Assembly (NCBI RefSeq): GCF_010730955.1
Contig: NZ_AP022577.1
Coordinates: 1,116,001-1,180,000, forward strand
Source: Mycolicibacterium aubagnense
GTDB lineage: Bacteria; Actinomycetota; Actinomycetes; Mycobacteriales; Mycobacteriaceae
DNA: 64,000 nucleotides
Reading direction: 5' to 3'
This document shows positions 46,438 to 55,696 of this stretch, piece after piece; the stretch's first letter is position 1, and each line of letters starts with the position of its first letter. The notes beneath the pieces were generated by a model. It saw only the letters and a list, made by a program, of their open reading frames with translations. It was not told the origin of the DNA and did not search any database. The translations under genes and the position numbers were made by a program.

Positions 46438-46467
46438 CCCCTAGATGAGAGGTGTCCCATCTAGGGG
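46438..46467. repeat. Hairpin 2 between GT4 and multicopper oxidase genes
   Basis: A perfect 10-bp inverted repeat (46438-46447 with 46458-46467) follows hairpin 1 after three bases. Two such stems in a row are more than a terminator needs and suggest a repeat element. Confidence 0.75.
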
Positions 46468-46478
46468 ACTTTGGACAC

Positions 46479-46507
46479 TTGACCGCCATACCCCCCGGGG
46501 GTACAAA
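46479..46507 (+). promoter_or_regulatory. Promoter of the multicopper oxidase gene
   Basis: -35 TTGACC (46479-46484), a 17-base spacer and -10 TACAAA (46502-46507). The start point would fall at about 46514-46515, that is on the GTG start codon, giving a leaderless message. The copper-repressor-type palindrome lies in the spacer. Confidence 0.6.
46489..46503. promoter_or_regulatory. CsoR/RicR-type copper operator
   Basis: TACCCCCCGGGGGTA, a GC-rich palindrome with TA ends typical of Cu(I)-sensing CsoR-family repressors, sits between -35 and -10 and touches the -10. The gene downstream is a copper oxidase, which in M. tuberculosis (mmcO) is controlled by the CsoR paralogue RicR. Confidence 0.65.
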
Positions 46508-46514
46508 CGGCAGG

Positions 46515-48035
46515 GTGTTCACTCGCCGTAGTTTCCTGATCGCGTCTGCCATCACCGGCGCCTCCGCGCTTGCCGCCTGCAGCAAGACGCCGCCCCCCGC
46601 TACGGCCGGCGGCATCGACCAGAAGGCCATCGCCGCGGCCGAGGCCGCCCGTCCGCACACCGGCCGCACCGTCTCGGTGGCACTGCGCCCGCAGCCGGCC
46701 ACCGTCGACCTCGGCGGCGTCAGCGTGCAGACGCTCGCGTACGGCGACCAGGTGCCGGGCCCGCTGGTCCGCGCGTCGGTCGGCGACGAGCTCTCGGTCC
46801 GCGTGTCCAACGGGCTCGACCACGACACGTCGGTGCACTGGCACGGTATCGCGCTGCGCAACGATATGGACGGCGCATCCCCCGCGACGCCGAACATCAA
46901 GCCGGGCAACGACTTCACGTACCTGTTCTCCGCCCCGCATGCCGGCACGTACTGGGCACATCCGCACACCGGCCTCGACACCGACTACGGGCTGTACCTG
47001 CCGGTGATCATCGACGACCCGGCCGATCCTGCTCGCTATGACGCGGAATGGATTGTGGTCCTTGATGATTGGACGTCGGGTGCCGGCAAGTCACCGCAGC
47101 AGATCTACGACGGTCTGCGCGCCATGGCCAACATGGGCGGACACAACATGGGCGACATGGGCGACATGGGCGGTCACGACATGAGCAGCATGGGCGGTAT
47201 GCCGATGGCGACGAGCACGCTGCTCGGGGGCGACGCCGGCGACGTCAAGTACCCCTACTTCCTCGCCAATGGCCGAATTCCTTCCGCACCAACGGTTTTC
47301 AACGCCAAGCCGGGCCAGCGCATCCGGCTGCGCATCATCAACGCCGGCGCCGACACCGCATTCCGGGTGGCCCTCGCCGGGCACCGCATGACCGTCACAC
47401 ACACCGACGGCTTCCCGATCGACCCGGTGGACGTCGACGCACTGCTGCTCGGCATGGGCGAGCGGTACGACGTCATCGTCACTGCCGGCTCCGGGGTCTT
47501 CCCGTTGGTGGCCGTGGCCGAGGGCAAGGACGGCGCCGCGCGTGCCCTGCTGTCGACCGGAGCCGGCAGCGCACCGGACCCCGCGTTCCGTCCCGCCGAG
47601 CTGACTCGCCGCGTCGGTACCGTCGCCGATTTCACAGCCGCACAGGCCGTCGACCTCGGCCCCATGACCCCGGACGTGGCGCTGACTGCCGAACTCACCG
47701 GGTCGATGATGAAGTACGACTGGGGCATCAACGGACGGTCGTTCGACAATCGGCAGCCGCTGACCGTGCGTCAGGGTCAGCGCGCCACCATGACCTTCAC
47801 CAACTCGACGACCATGTGGCATCCCATGCACCTGCACGGGCATACCTTCCAGGTGTTGCAGGCCAGTGCAGGTGAAGTCCGGCGCGGCCCTCGCAAGGAC
47901 ACGCTGATCGTGCTGCCCAGGCAGCAGGTGACGGTCGCCCTCGTGGCCGACAACCCCGGCGACTGGATGCTGCACTGCCACAACGCCTATCACCAGGAGG
48001 CGGGCATGATGACCACGCTCGACTACGCGGCCTGA
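46515..48035 (+). CDS. Multicopper oxidase (MmcO-like), exported
   Basis: 506-aa copper-resistance oxidase that oxidises Cu(I) outside the membrane. The N-terminus has a twin-arginine signal, TRRSFLIASAITGASALAAC, with a Cys that could be a lipoprotein site. Copper ligands: SVHWHGIAL (about 115-123), WAHPHTG, the C-terminal HPMHLHGH (about 435-442) and HCHNAYHQEAGM (about 487-498). A Met/His-rich loop (about 205-235: MGGHNMGDMGDMGG) resembles CueO-type Cu(I) loops. GTG at 46515 begins directly before the Arg pair; longer frames would bury the signal. It occupies the place of Rv3033. Confidence 0.93.
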   Translation: MFTRRSFLIASAITGASALAACSKTPPPATAGGIDQKAIAAAEAARPHTGRTVSVALRPQPATVDLGGVSVQTLAYGDQVPGPLVRASVGDELSVRVSNGLDHDTSVHWHGIALRNDMDGASPATPNIKPGNDFTYLFSAPHAGTYWAHPHTGLDTDYGLYLPVIIDDPADPARYDAEWIVVLDDWTSGAGKSPQQIYDGLRAMANMGGHNMGDMGDMGGHDMSSMGGMPMATSTLLGGDAGDVKYPYFLANGRIPSAPTVFNAKPGQRIRLRIINAGADTAFRVALAGHRMTVTHTDGFPIDPVDVDALLLGMGERYDVIVTAGSGVFPLVAVAEGKDGAARALLSTGAGSAPDPAFRPAELTRRVGTVADFTAAQAVDLGPMTPDVALTAELTGSMMKYDWGINGRSFDNRQPLTVRQGQRATMTFTNSTTMWHPMHLHGHTFQVLQASAGEVRRGPRKDTLIVLPRQQVTVALVADNPGDWMLHCHNAYHQEAGMMTTLDYAA

Positions 48036-48048
48036 TGAGCAGTCGAAC

Positions 48049-48786
48049 TCAGGTGGCGCTCTTCTTGCGCTCGATGTCGGCCAGGGCCCGCGCGAGTTCT
48101 TCACGCTCGGCCGCCGAGGTCTCCCAGTCCAGCTTGCGGTTTCTGACCACCTTGGCCGGAGCGCCGACCGCGATGGAGAAGTCCGGAATCTCGCCCTTGA
48201 CCACCGCGTGGGCACCCAGCACGCAGCCACGGCCGATGCTGGTGTTGCGCAGGATGGTCACCTTCGCGGCGACCCAGGTGTCCGGACCGATTCGCACCGG
48301 GCCCTTGATGATGCCCTGGTCCTTGATCGGCAGCTCCATGCTGTCCATCTTGTGGTCGAAGTCGCAGACGTAGCACCAGTCGGCCATCAGCGCCGACTCA
48401 CCGATCTCGATGTCCAGATAGGTGTTGATGACGTTGTCGCGGCCCAGCACCACCTTGTCGCCGAAGCGCAGCGAGCCCTCGTGGCAGCGGATCGTGTTCT
48501 TGTCGCCGATGTGAACCCAGCGGCCGATCTCCATCTGCGCCAGCTCCGGCGTGCACTGGATCTCCACGCCCTTGCCCAGGAACACCATGCCGCGCGTGAT
48601 GATGTGCGGGTTGGCCAGCTTGAACTTCAGCAGCCGCCAGTACCGCACCAGGTACCAGGGGGTGTATGCCTTGTTCTCGAGCACCCAGGTGAGCGACTCA
48701 CGGGTAAGGAAGCGCGCCTGTCGCGGATCGCGCAACCGCGAACCTCGCCATCGTTTGTGAATCGGCGCGCCCCACATCGTCGTCAT
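48049..48786 (-). CDS. Hexapeptide-repeat acetyltransferase
   Basis: 245-aa left-handed beta-helix transferase, the Rv3034c counterpart near the methylglucan genes. After a basic N-terminus come hexapeptide turns (IGRWVHIGDKNTIRC, LRFGDKVVLGRDNVINT, IRIGPDTWVAAKVTILRNTSIGRGCVLGAHAVVKGEIP in parts), with the catalytic His probably in FDHKMDSMELP or GAHAVV. Such enzymes acylate sugars, and acetyl groups occur on methylglucose lipopolysaccharide, so it may do that; unproven. It is convergent with the oxidase (13 bases between stops) and divergent from the next gene. Confidence 0.88.
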   Translation of the reverse strand: MTTMWGAPIHKRWRGSRLRDPRQARFLTRESLTWVLENKAYTPWYLVRYWRLLKFKLANPHIITRGMVFLGKGVEIQCTPELAQMEIGRWVHIGDKNTIRCHEGSLRFGDKVVLGRDNVINTYLDIEIGESALMADWCYVCDFDHKMDSMELPIKDQGIIKGPVRIGPDTWVAAKVTILRNTSIGRGCVLGAHAVVKGEIPDFSIAVGAPAKVVRNRKLDWETSAAEREELARALADIERKKSAT

Positions 48787-48850
48787 GGCCGCAAAGCCTA
48801 CGCGAGGCGAAATCGGACATTTGCCGGTCTCGGGCTAGTCTCGGGACTCG

Positions 48851-50194
48851 ATGCCTGCACACCGAATGCGCCGCCTTGCCGCGAGAACGGCCACCATCGC
48901 CGCCACCCTGCTGACCTCGGCAGTCACTCTGACCATCGCCGGGTGCAGCAACACCGACTCCTGGGTCAAGGCCCATCCGTCGGACGGCTGGCCGGCACAG
49001 TACGGCGACGCCGCCAACAGCAGTTTCACCACGCTGGCCGGAGCGAGCAGCCTGAAGCAGGACTGGGCCCGGTCGGCCAAGGGCAACCTCGGCGCCCAGG
49101 TGATCCTCGGCTCCGGCAGCTATCTGGCCATCAACGCGCAGTCGGCGACCGGTTGCTCGCTGATGGTCTGGGAAAGCGACGAGCACGGCCGGCAGCGCTG
49201 GTGCACCCGGCTGTGGCCGGGCCCGGGTCCAGGGGGGCCAGTCTCCTCGCCGCTTTTTGATGGCTTCGACAACATGTACGTCGGCCAGCCCGGCGCCATC
49301 ATGTCGTTCCCGCCGACTCAGTGGATTCGCTGGCGCCAGCCGGTGATCGGGATGCCGATGACGCCGCGCATCCTGTCGCCCGGACAGCTACTGGTGGTGA
49401 CCCACCTGGGCCAGGTGCTGGTGTTCGACGCGCAGCGCGGCCAGACCGTGGGCGCCCCGCTGGATCTGGTCGACGGCGTCGACCCGGCCGACTCGGCGCG
49501 CGGCCTGGCCGATTGCGCGCCCGCCAAGGCGGCCTGCCCCATCGCCGCGGCGCCGGCGTACTCCGCCGACACCAACATGGTGGTGTTGGGGCTGTGGCAA
49601 CCGGGCAGCGACGCGCCCGCGCTCGTGGGGCTGCGCTACCACGAGGGCCAGACGCCGCTGCTCACCCGTGACTGGACCAGCACCGCGGTCGGCGGTGGCC
49701 CGATCGCCAGTCCCGTGCTGTCCGCCGACGGCAAGACCATCTACGTCAACGGACGCGACCAGCACCTGTGGGCGGTGAATTCCGCCGACGGTAAGGCCAA
49801 ATGGTCCGTCAACCTCGGTTTCCAGCCGCAGACGCCGCCATCGGTGACGCCGGACGGCCTCGTGGTCGCCGGAGGCGGACCCCAGACCAAGCTCATCGCG
49901 GTCAAGGACAAGGGCGACAAGGGCGAGGTGGCCTGGTCGCGCAACGACGTCGAGCCGCTGACGACGTCCACCCGCGCCGGTCGTGACGTCGGCTACGTCG
50001 TGGTCCGCGACGGTGACCATCCTGATCGGGCCGGCCAGGCGCTGTTGGTCTTCTCCCCCGCCGACGGCCACACCCTGAACAGCTACCCGCTGCCGGGCGC
50101 CACGGGATGGCCGGTCGGGGTGTCCGTCGGGCACGACAAGCGCGTCGTCACCGCGACCAGCGACGGCCAGGTGTACGCTTTCGCGCCGGCCTGA
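48851..50194 (+). CDS. PQQ-like beta-propeller lipoprotein
   Basis: 447-aa exported protein, the Rv3035 counterpart. The signal (about 1-35) ends in TIAGCS, a usable lipobox, so it is probably a lipoprotein. The rest is a propeller of PQQ-like repeats: WVKAHPSDGWPAQYGDAANS, VVTHLGQVLVFDAQRGQ, TIYVNGRDQHLWAVNSADGKAKWSV (split over two blades), ending VVTATSDGQVYAFAPA. No catalytic residues for PQQ are assigned. It is a standalone gene; its convergent neighbour stops eight bases away. Confidence 0.88.
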   Translation: MPAHRMRRLAARTATIAATLLTSAVTLTIAGCSNTDSWVKAHPSDGWPAQYGDAANSSFTTLAGASSLKQDWARSAKGNLGAQVILGSGSYLAINAQSATGCSLMVWESDEHGRQRWCTRLWPGPGPGGPVSSPLFDGFDNMYVGQPGAIMSFPPTQWIRWRQPVIGMPMTPRILSPGQLLVVTHLGQVLVFDAQRGQTVGAPLDLVDGVDPADSARGLADCAPAKAACPIAAAPAYSADTNMVVLGLWQPGSDAPALVGLRYHEGQTPLLTRDWTSTAVGGGPIASPVLSADGKTIYVNGRDQHLWAVNSADGKAKWSVNLGFQPQTPPSVTPDGLVVAGGGPQTKLIAVKDKGDKGEVAWSRNDVEPLTTSTRAGRDVGYVVVRDGDHPDRAGQALLVFSPADGHTLNSYPLPGATGWPVGVSVGHDKRVVTATSDGQVYAFAPA

Positions 50195-50201
50195 CGCCCG
50201 A

Positions 50202-50897
50202 TCAGGCCAGCATCGCCTCGATCGGCGCCCGCGGCACCGTGACCTGCACCGCGCCGGCGGATTCCGGCAACACCTGTCCCTGACTGAAGAAGAAGATCAG
50301 CGAGTCGTTGGTGATCGCGAAGTTCTGATAGGTGTCGGGATCCAGTCCGGCCGCCGGCGGCATCAGCACCGGCTGCGCGGACTGCCTGACCAGCTCGCCC
50401 TGAACCATCGGCAGGATCACCGGAAACGGTTGCGTGCCAGGGGCGAACAGGCTGTCGATGGTGATCGGCTTGCGCTGGTTCTGATCCCAGTTGAACGACT
50501 TGTAGAAGGTCTGCGGGTGGGCGCCACCGACGTCCTGGAACGTCTTGAACACCACCGATTGGGTGTTGTGGGGCGGGATCGCCGCGGTGTACTGAGTCGC
50601 GGTGGTGTCCAACTCGTACGACGTCTCGTGCGGCCCAGGCATCTTCGCGACGTTGACGTAGCCGTCGCGGGTCTGGGTGATGTAGTCGACGACGGCCTGC
50701 TGGTCCGGGTAGTCGATCGGGTAGCTGATGTTGAGCGCGTAGCCGCGTGAAGTGTCGCGAATCTGGCACATCCGTGAGCCGTCGATGACACCGCCCAGAT
50801 CGGAGCATTTGGCCGGAATCGCGGCCGCAAGAGGCATGCCGAGCCAACCGACCGCGCCTGAGGCAGCGATCACTGCGGCGAGAGCGGAAAGGCGCAT
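50202..50897 (-). CDS. Secreted protein, TB22.2 / RsiV-like (DUF3298)
   Basis: 231-aa secreted protein, the Rv3036c (TB22.2) counterpart. A signal peptide (about 1-27, LSALAAVIAASGAVGWLGMPLAAA) leads into a mature domain with two Cys (about 32 and 45, probably a disulfide), YALNISYPIDYPDQQAV and the C-terminal TNDSLIFFFSQGQVLPESAGAVQVTVP, typical of the DUF3298/DUF4163 fold also used by RsiV. ATG at 50897 gives the signal at the very N-terminus; the upstream extension is dropped. Function unknown. Confidence 0.87.
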   Translation of the reverse strand: MRLSALAAVIAASGAVGWLGMPLAAAIPAKCSDLGGVIDGSRMCQIRDTSRGYALNISYPIDYPDQQAVVDYITQTRDGYVNVAKMPGPHETSYELDTTATQYTAAIPPHNTQSVVFKTFQDVGGAHPQTFYKSFNWDQNQRKPITIDSLFAPGTQPFPVILPMVQGELVRQSAQPVLMPPAAGLDPDTYQNFAITNDSLIFFFSQGQVLPESAGAVQVTVPRAPIEAMLA

Positions 50898-51000
50898 GTG
50901 GTGGATCCTCCGAGGGATGAATGAATGGCGGCACATCGCCGCCGGTTCCAGCGTACCTGGCAGGCCCACCCGGACCAGGCATGAACTGCGACCTGGCGGT

Positions 51001-52206
51001 TCAGCGCGACGGCCGGCAAATGTAGGCCGTCGGCCGGGCCGCGGCGCCGGTGCCGATGCGGGTGATCACCACCGACAACTGTGCGCCCGGCCGCTGCAGC
51101 TTCAGTTTGGACCGCAGCGTGTCCGGGTCGACGTCGACACCGCGAACCAGAATCTCGACGGCGGCCGCGCCGTGTGCGGAGAGCGCCTGACGCAGTCGCT
51201 TCTCGTTGTAGGCGATCTGCTCGATGACCTCGAATCCCCTTGTGCCGCTTGGTAACTCGTCACCGGACAGGTAGGCGATCGCCGGGTCCAACTGCCACAG
51301 GCCATGGCGCGCCGCGTAGTGGCGCACCAGACCGGCACGGACGACCGCACCGTCGGGGTCGACGATCCACCGGCCCACCGGTGCCGAGGGGCAGTCGTCG
51401 GGGTCGGCATCGGTGAATTCCTCGGCCACCTGGCCGGTCTTGTCCAGCACGGTGGCCCGGCGGGTTACCCCGGACTCGGTCAGGCCCGACGACCACAGGC
51501 AGGCTTCCCGGACGCTGCCGGCGAGCGACGTGATCTGCACCTCGCCGCTGAATCCGAGTTCGGCCAGCTGCCCGAAATCGACGCCGGGAGCGCACTTCAC
51601 CACCAGGTCGCGACCGCGGTAGACCCGCAGGAGCTCGTCCAACGGCGGGGCGTAGTCGCGGGGATCGAACGTGCGGCGCCCGGAACTGCGCCGGGCCGGG
51701 TCGACGACCGCCACCGCGTCCCGGGTCACCGGGTGCAGGGCATCGGCGCGGCACAATTGCGCGCGGTCGCCTACGTTGTGCTGCGCCATGGCCAACCGGA
51801 CCGCGTCGAGATCGCTGCCGACGAGGAGGGACGCCGAAACACCCGAATTGCTCAGCGCCGCAAGCTCTGTCCCGATCGAGCAGGTCGCATCGTGCACGAC
51901 GCGGCCGGACAGCCGGCGCGCGCGGTGCACCGCGACGGCCCCGGCCGTCGCCTGCTGTAGCGCTTCGTCGGTGAACAGCCAGCCGGTGACGTCGCCGAGC
52001 TCGGCCAGTTTGGCCGCGGCCCGGCGGCGCAGCAGGACCGTCTCGACCAGCACCGCCGCGCGGTCGCCGAAACGCGAACGCGCCCAAGCGATGTCGGAAA
52101 CCCGCCCGGCATCGGTCAGGGGCCGGGCGGCCACCTCGGCGAGCGCCTCCTGACCGGCTCCGGTCAGGTAGGCGACATCGTCGAGCGTGAAGGCATACCC
52201 GCTCAC
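51001..52206 (-). CDS. Class I methyltransferase with THUMP-like C-terminus
   Basis: 401-aa protein, the Rv3037c counterpart. A helical N-terminus (about 1-75) is followed by a Rossmann methyltransferase core (VVHDATCSIGTELAALS, about 102-118; VVDPARRSSGRRTFDPRDYAPP, about 167-188, in place of the usual NPPY) and a C-terminal THUMP-like region (about 330-401). The DPxRR block suggests nucleic-acid methylation more than a sugar target, although Rv3037c has been listed with the methylglucan genes. GTG start. It is 31 bases behind the Rv3038c-type gene. Confidence 0.87.
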   Translation of the reverse strand: MSGYAFTLDDVAYLTGAGQEALAEVAARPLTDAGRVSDIAWARSRFGDRAAVLVETVLLRRRAAAKLAELGDVTGWLFTDEALQQATAGAVAVHRARRLSGRVVHDATCSIGTELAALSNSGVSASLLVGSDLDAVRLAMAQHNVGDRAQLCRADALHPVTRDAVAVVDPARRSSGRRTFDPRDYAPPLDELLRVYRGRDLVVKCAPGVDFGQLAELGFSGEVQITSLAGSVREACLWSSGLTESGVTRRATVLDKTGQVAEEFTDADPDDCPSAPVGRWIVDPDGAVVRAGLVRHYAARHGLWQLDPAIAYLSGDELPSGTRGFEVIEQIAYNEKRLRQALSAHGAAAVEILVRGVDVDPDTLRSKLKLQRPGAQLSVVITRIGTGAAARPTAYICRPSR

Positions 52207-52237
52207 GTCGGGAACGTCAGGTCCGTCAAGGACACCG

Positions 52238-53275
52238 TCAGGACGGCTTGACCCCGGTGATCATCACGTTGTAGAACCAGCCCTTGGGCACGACGCGGCG
52301 CCACACATTGGCGTCGAACCAGCTCAGCGTGGTCCAGCCGCCGAAGGCGAACTTGGCCCACTTGAAGCCGAGCTTGCCCGGGGGCACGGTCGACTCGAAG
52401 GTCCGGACCGGCCAGCCCAGCATGGCGGCCGTGAATTCCTCACTGGCAGTGGCGACTTCGACCGCACCGGCATTGGTGGCCATGCGCTCCAGATCGGCCG
52501 GCTCGAAGGTGTGCAGGTCGACGATCCACTCCAGCGCGGCAGCGCGCGAGTTCTCGTCGAGCTCCTCCTGCGGCCGGCGCCAGGACTCCAGGCCGGGCAG
52601 CTTCATGGCCGCGACGGTGGTCTTCCAGGTCAGGTCGGCCAGGTGACGGGCGTAGAAGTTGCCGACGGTGGTGGGCTCGCCGGCGAAGATGAAGCGGCCG
52701 CCCGGCTTGAGCACGCGGACGACCTCACGCAGCGACAGCTCCACGTCGGGGATGTGGTGCAGCACCGCGTGGCCGACGACGAGGTCGAAGGTGTTGTCCT
52801 CGTAGGGAATTCCCTCGGCATCGGCGACGCGGCCGTCGATGTCCAGGCCGAGGGCCTTGCCGTTGCGGGTGGCGACCTTGACCATGCCCGGAGACAGGTC
52901 GGTGACCGAGCCACGGCGGGCGACGCCGGCCTGGATCAGGTTCAGCAGGAAGAAGCCGGTGCCACAGCCGAGCTCGAGCGCCCGGTCGTAGGGCAGCTGA
53001 CGCTGGACCTCGTCGGGGACGATGGCGTCGAAGCGGCCGCGGGCGTAGTCGATGCACCGCTGGTCGTACGAGATCGACCATTTGTCGTCGTAGCTCTCGG
53101 CTTCCCAGTCGTGGTACAGGATCTGCGCCAGCTTGGTGTCGTGGCGCGCCGCCTCGACCTGCTCGGCGGTGGCGTGCGGGTTCGGCGCCTGGTCAGCAGC
53201 CGGGGAAACTACGTCGGATACCTGGGCGGCAGCGTCGGCTGCGGCGACCTCGGACGTCTGGTCGGTACTCGTCAT
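52238..53275 (-). CDS. Class I SAM-dependent methyltransferase
   Basis: 345-aa methyltransferase, the Rv3038c counterpart. A disordered acidic/Ala-rich N-terminus (about 1-45) precedes WSISYDQRCIDYARGRF, the SAM loop ALELGCGTGFFLLNLI (about 99-114), LSPGMVKVA, LVVGHAVLHHIPDVELSLREVVRVL in sections, and a C-terminal helical cap with the late WTTLSWFDANVW. Substrate unknown; a lipid or small-molecule acceptor is typical for this layout. ATG at 53275. It probably forms a unit with the next gene. Confidence 0.88.
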   Translation of the reverse strand: MTSTDQTSEVAAADAAAQVSDVVSPAADQAPNPHATAEQVEAARHDTKLAQILYHDWEAESYDDKWSISYDQRCIDYARGRFDAIVPDEVQRQLPYDRALELGCGTGFFLLNLIQAGVARRGSVTDLSPGMVKVATRNGKALGLDIDGRVADAEGIPYEDNTFDLVVGHAVLHHIPDVELSLREVVRVLKPGGRFIFAGEPTTVGNFYARHLADLTWKTTVAAMKLPGLESWRRPQEELDENSRAAALEWIVDLHTFEPADLERMATNAGAVEVATASEEFTAAMLGWPVRTFESTVPPGKLGFKWAKFAFGGWTTLSWFDANVWRRVVPKGWFYNVMITGVKPS

Positions 53276-53346
53276 GCAGGTCAGCCTAACTGCCCCGTCA
53301 CCGGGAGTTCACATCCACACTTCGCCTACACCCATTGAGCACCGGT

Positions 53347-54012
53347 TCAACGGGTCCCGAAGGCTGCCTTCGCTGTGGCCAGCGCCTCGGACGAGGTGCC
53401 GGAGAACCTGCGCGCCCACTTCTGCGCCTCGTCGTACACGTGGTCCGGCGGCACCAATTGGTCGATCAGACCCAGGGACACCGCTTCCTCGGCGCCGGCG
53501 AACCGGCCGCTGAACACCAGGTCCTTGGCCTGGCTGTCACCGATGGCGGCAGCCAGGCGCACGGCCGCGCCCTCGGCCGGGGCCCGGCCCGACAGGATCT
53601 CCGTCGATCCGACCTTCACGTTGTCACCGCTGATCCGCCAGTCCGCGGCCAGTGCCAGCGTCAGACCGCTACCCAGGGCGTAGCCGGTGACCGCGGCGAC
53701 GGTCGGCCGCGGGATGGCAGCGACAGCGTCGACGGCGGCCCGGCACACCGCGCCCGCGACGCGCGCTTCCGCGGCGTCGAGGGTGCCGGTCTCGTGGTCG
53801 TCGTCGCCGGTGCAGAACACCTCGTGGCCGCCGTACACGATGACGGCGTTGACATCGGACCGCCGGCCCAGCTCCGCGGCGGCCGCGGCGATCTCCCGGC
53901 ACATCTGGCGGGTCAGCGCGTTGCGCGGCGGCCTGGCCAGCAGCAGGGTGCCGATGCCGTCACTGACGTGGATGTCGACGAATTCTGCGGCGAAATCTCG
54001 CATCGTCGTCAC
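53347..54012 (-). CDS. echA17: Enoyl-CoA hydratase/isomerase family protein
   Basis: 221-aa crotonase-fold protein, the Rv3039c (EchA17) counterpart. The oxyanion-hole segments are [12 protein letters not shown] (about 62-73) and [21 protein letters not shown] (about 108-128). The glutamates usual for hydratase activity are not clearly placed, though E-rich [12 protein letters not shown] follows. GTG at 54012 overlaps the Nudix stop (GTGA); an ATG nine bases later is also possible. It lies behind the Nudix and ABC genes in a compact minus-strand run. Confidence 0.88.
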   Translation of the reverse strand: MTTMRDFAAEFVDIHVSDGIGTLLLARPPRNALTRQMCREIAAAAAELGRRSDVNAVIVYGGHEVFCTGDDDHETGTLDAAEARVAGAVCRAAVDAVAAIPRPTVAAVTGYALGSGLTLALAADWRISGDNVKVGSTEILSGRAPAEGAAVRLAAAIGDSQAKDLVFSGRFAGAEEAVSLGLIDQLVPPDHVYDEAQKWARRFSGTSSEALATAKAAFGTR

Positions 54013-54836
54013 TGGGCCCTCCCGCCGCGTGCGGCCTTGTACCGCTGCGCGTCGAAGAACTCGATGTCCCAGGTGCCCTCGCCCATGGTGAGCACCGGTT
54101 CGATCGGGACGATCGTTCGCTCGTCCTTGAGCAGTTCGCCGACGGTACGGCCGTCCAGCGAGCTCAGTTGAGTCCACGTGGGCGGCAACAGGAACGAATG
54201 GCCCTGTTCGAACTCGGTGAGCGCCGCTGCCGGGGTGCGCCAGGCAACGTGGTCACTCTCGGTGTTGTTGCCATCGGCACGCTGACCGGCCGGCAGGGCC
54301 CCGACGAAGAAGAAGGTGTCGTAGCGGCGGGTGCGTTCCTCTTTGGGGGTGATCCAGTTGGCCCACGGCCACAGCAGGTCAGCGCGCAGCACCAGGTTCT
54401 CACGAGCCAGGAACTCGCCGAACGACAGTTCGCGACTCTCCAGCGCAGCCCGGGACTCGTGGTAGACGGTCGCGTCGGAGACGATCCCGTCCGGATCGCC
54501 CGCCGGCCCCGCGAACAGGACCCCGGACTCTTCGAAGGTCTCGCGGGCGGCGGCACACACCAGCGCACCGGCCAGCACCGGGTCCACCCCGAACTTCTCG
54601 GCCCACCAGGTGCGGTCGGGTCCGGTCCAGGCAATATCTGCGTCGCCGTCGCCGGAGGCGACAAATAGGTCATAGTCCCGCTCGTCGACGCCGCCGCCGG
54701 GGAACACCGTCATGCCACCGGCGAAGGCCATGGACATGGTTCGGCGCATCAGGAAGACCTCGATGCCCGGGGCCCCGTCGCGCACCAGCATCACGGTCGC
54801 GGCCGGCTTGGGGTGCAGCGGATCAGCTTCGGTCAT
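54009..54836 (-). CDS. Nudix hydrolase, NUDT19-like layout
   Basis: 275-aa Nudix protein, the Rv3040c counterpart. The Nudix box is interrupted: [15 protein letters not shown] (about 41-55) is separated by about 30 residues from [16 protein letters not shown] (about 86-101), whose REtfEEsGV part is intact. This long insertion inside the box is a mark of the NUDT19/NUDT7-type CoA-diphosphatase relatives, so an acyl-CoA-type substrate is a reasonable guess next to the enoyl-CoA hydratase. ATG overlaps the ABC gene stop by four bases. Confidence 0.88.
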   Translation of the reverse strand: MTEADPLHPKPAATVMLVRDGAPGIEVFLMRRTMSMAFAGGMTVFPGGGVDERDYDLFVASGDGDADIAWTGPDRTWWAEKFGVDPVLAGALVCAAARETFEESGVLFAGPAGDPDGIVSDATVYHESRAALESRELSFGEFLARENLVLRADLLWPWANWITPKEERTRRYDTFFFVGALPAGQRADGNNTESDHVAWRTPAAALTEFEQGHSFLLPPTWTQLSSLDGRTVGELLKDERTIVPIEPVLTMGEGTWDIEFFDAQRYKAARGGRAQ

Positions 54837-55696
54837 AAACGCCTCCTGTGCGCCGCGCGACTGCGGGTACGACGGGCGAAGTACCGCCCGTCGATGTACT
54901 CCAGGGCGATCGACTGGCCGAAGGCCTGGGAGAGATTCTCGGATGTCAGTACGTCGGGCAGCAGGCCGGCGGCGACGGCCCGACCTTCGGAGAGCAGCAG
55001 GCAGTGCGTGAAGCCCTCGGGGATCTCTTCGACGTGGTGGGTCACCAGGACCGAGGCCGGGGCGTCCGCGTCAGCAGCCAGATCGGCCAGCCGGGCCACC
55101 AGTTCTTCGCGCCCGCCGAGATCCAGTCCGGCGGCCGGCTCGTCGAGCAACAGCAGCTCCGGATCGGTCATGAGCGACCGGGCGATCAGGACCCGTTTGC
55201 GCTCGCCCTCGGACAACGTGCCGTAGTGGCGGTCGGCGAGGTGTTCGGCGCCGATGCTCTCCAAGGTGTCCAGCGCGCGGTTGTAGTCGACGTCGTCGTA
55301 CTGTTCGCGCCACCGGCCCAGCACCGCGTAACCGGCCGAGACCACCAGGTCGCGCACCACTTCGTCGTCGGGTATCCGCTGTGCCAGCGCCGAACTGCTG
55401 AGCCCGATCCGCGACCGCAGCTCGGACATGTCGGTGCGGCCCAGCCGCTCGCCGAGGACGAACGCCGTGCCCGACGACGGATGCTCGACGGCCGCCGCCA
55501 TGCGCAGCAGCGACGTCTTGCCCGCGCCGTTGGGGCCGAGGACGACCCAGCGTTCGTCGAGTTCCACCGACCAATCGATCGGACCGACCAGGGTGGCTCC
55601 GCCGCGGCGGAGCGTCACTCCCGAGAATTCGATCAGCAGGTCGGGATCGGGCTGGGCGTCGGGTTCTACGAGGTTGTCGTTGAGGGCGCCGGGCAC
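54833..55696 (-). CDS. ABC transporter ATP-binding protein
   Basis: 287-aa ATPase subunit, the Rv3041c counterpart. Walker A GPNGAGKTS (about 53-61), a Q-loop around GLSSSALAQRIPDDE, the signature LSEGERKRVLIARSL (about 161-175), Walker B LLLLDEPAAGLDL (about 181-193) and the switch His in VLVTHHVEEIP. No permease gene is adjacent, so it may act alone or with an unlinked partner (YlmA-like). The GTG start overlaps the 3' end of yczE by 31 bases; there is no later plausible start. Confidence 0.9.
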   Translation of the reverse strand: MPGALNDNLVEPDAQPDPDLLIEFSGVTLRRGGATLVGPIDWSVELDERWVVLGPNGAGKTSLLRMAAAVEHPSSGTAFVLGERLGRTDMSELRSRIGLSSSALAQRIPDDEVVRDLVVSAGYAVLGRWREQYDDVDYNRALDTLESIGAEHLADRHYGTLSEGERKRVLIARSLMTDPELLLLDEPAAGLDLGGREELVARLADLAADADAPASVLVTHHVEEIPEGFTHCLLLSEGRAVAAGLLPDVLTSENLSQAFGQSIALEYIDGRYFARRTRSRAAHRRRL

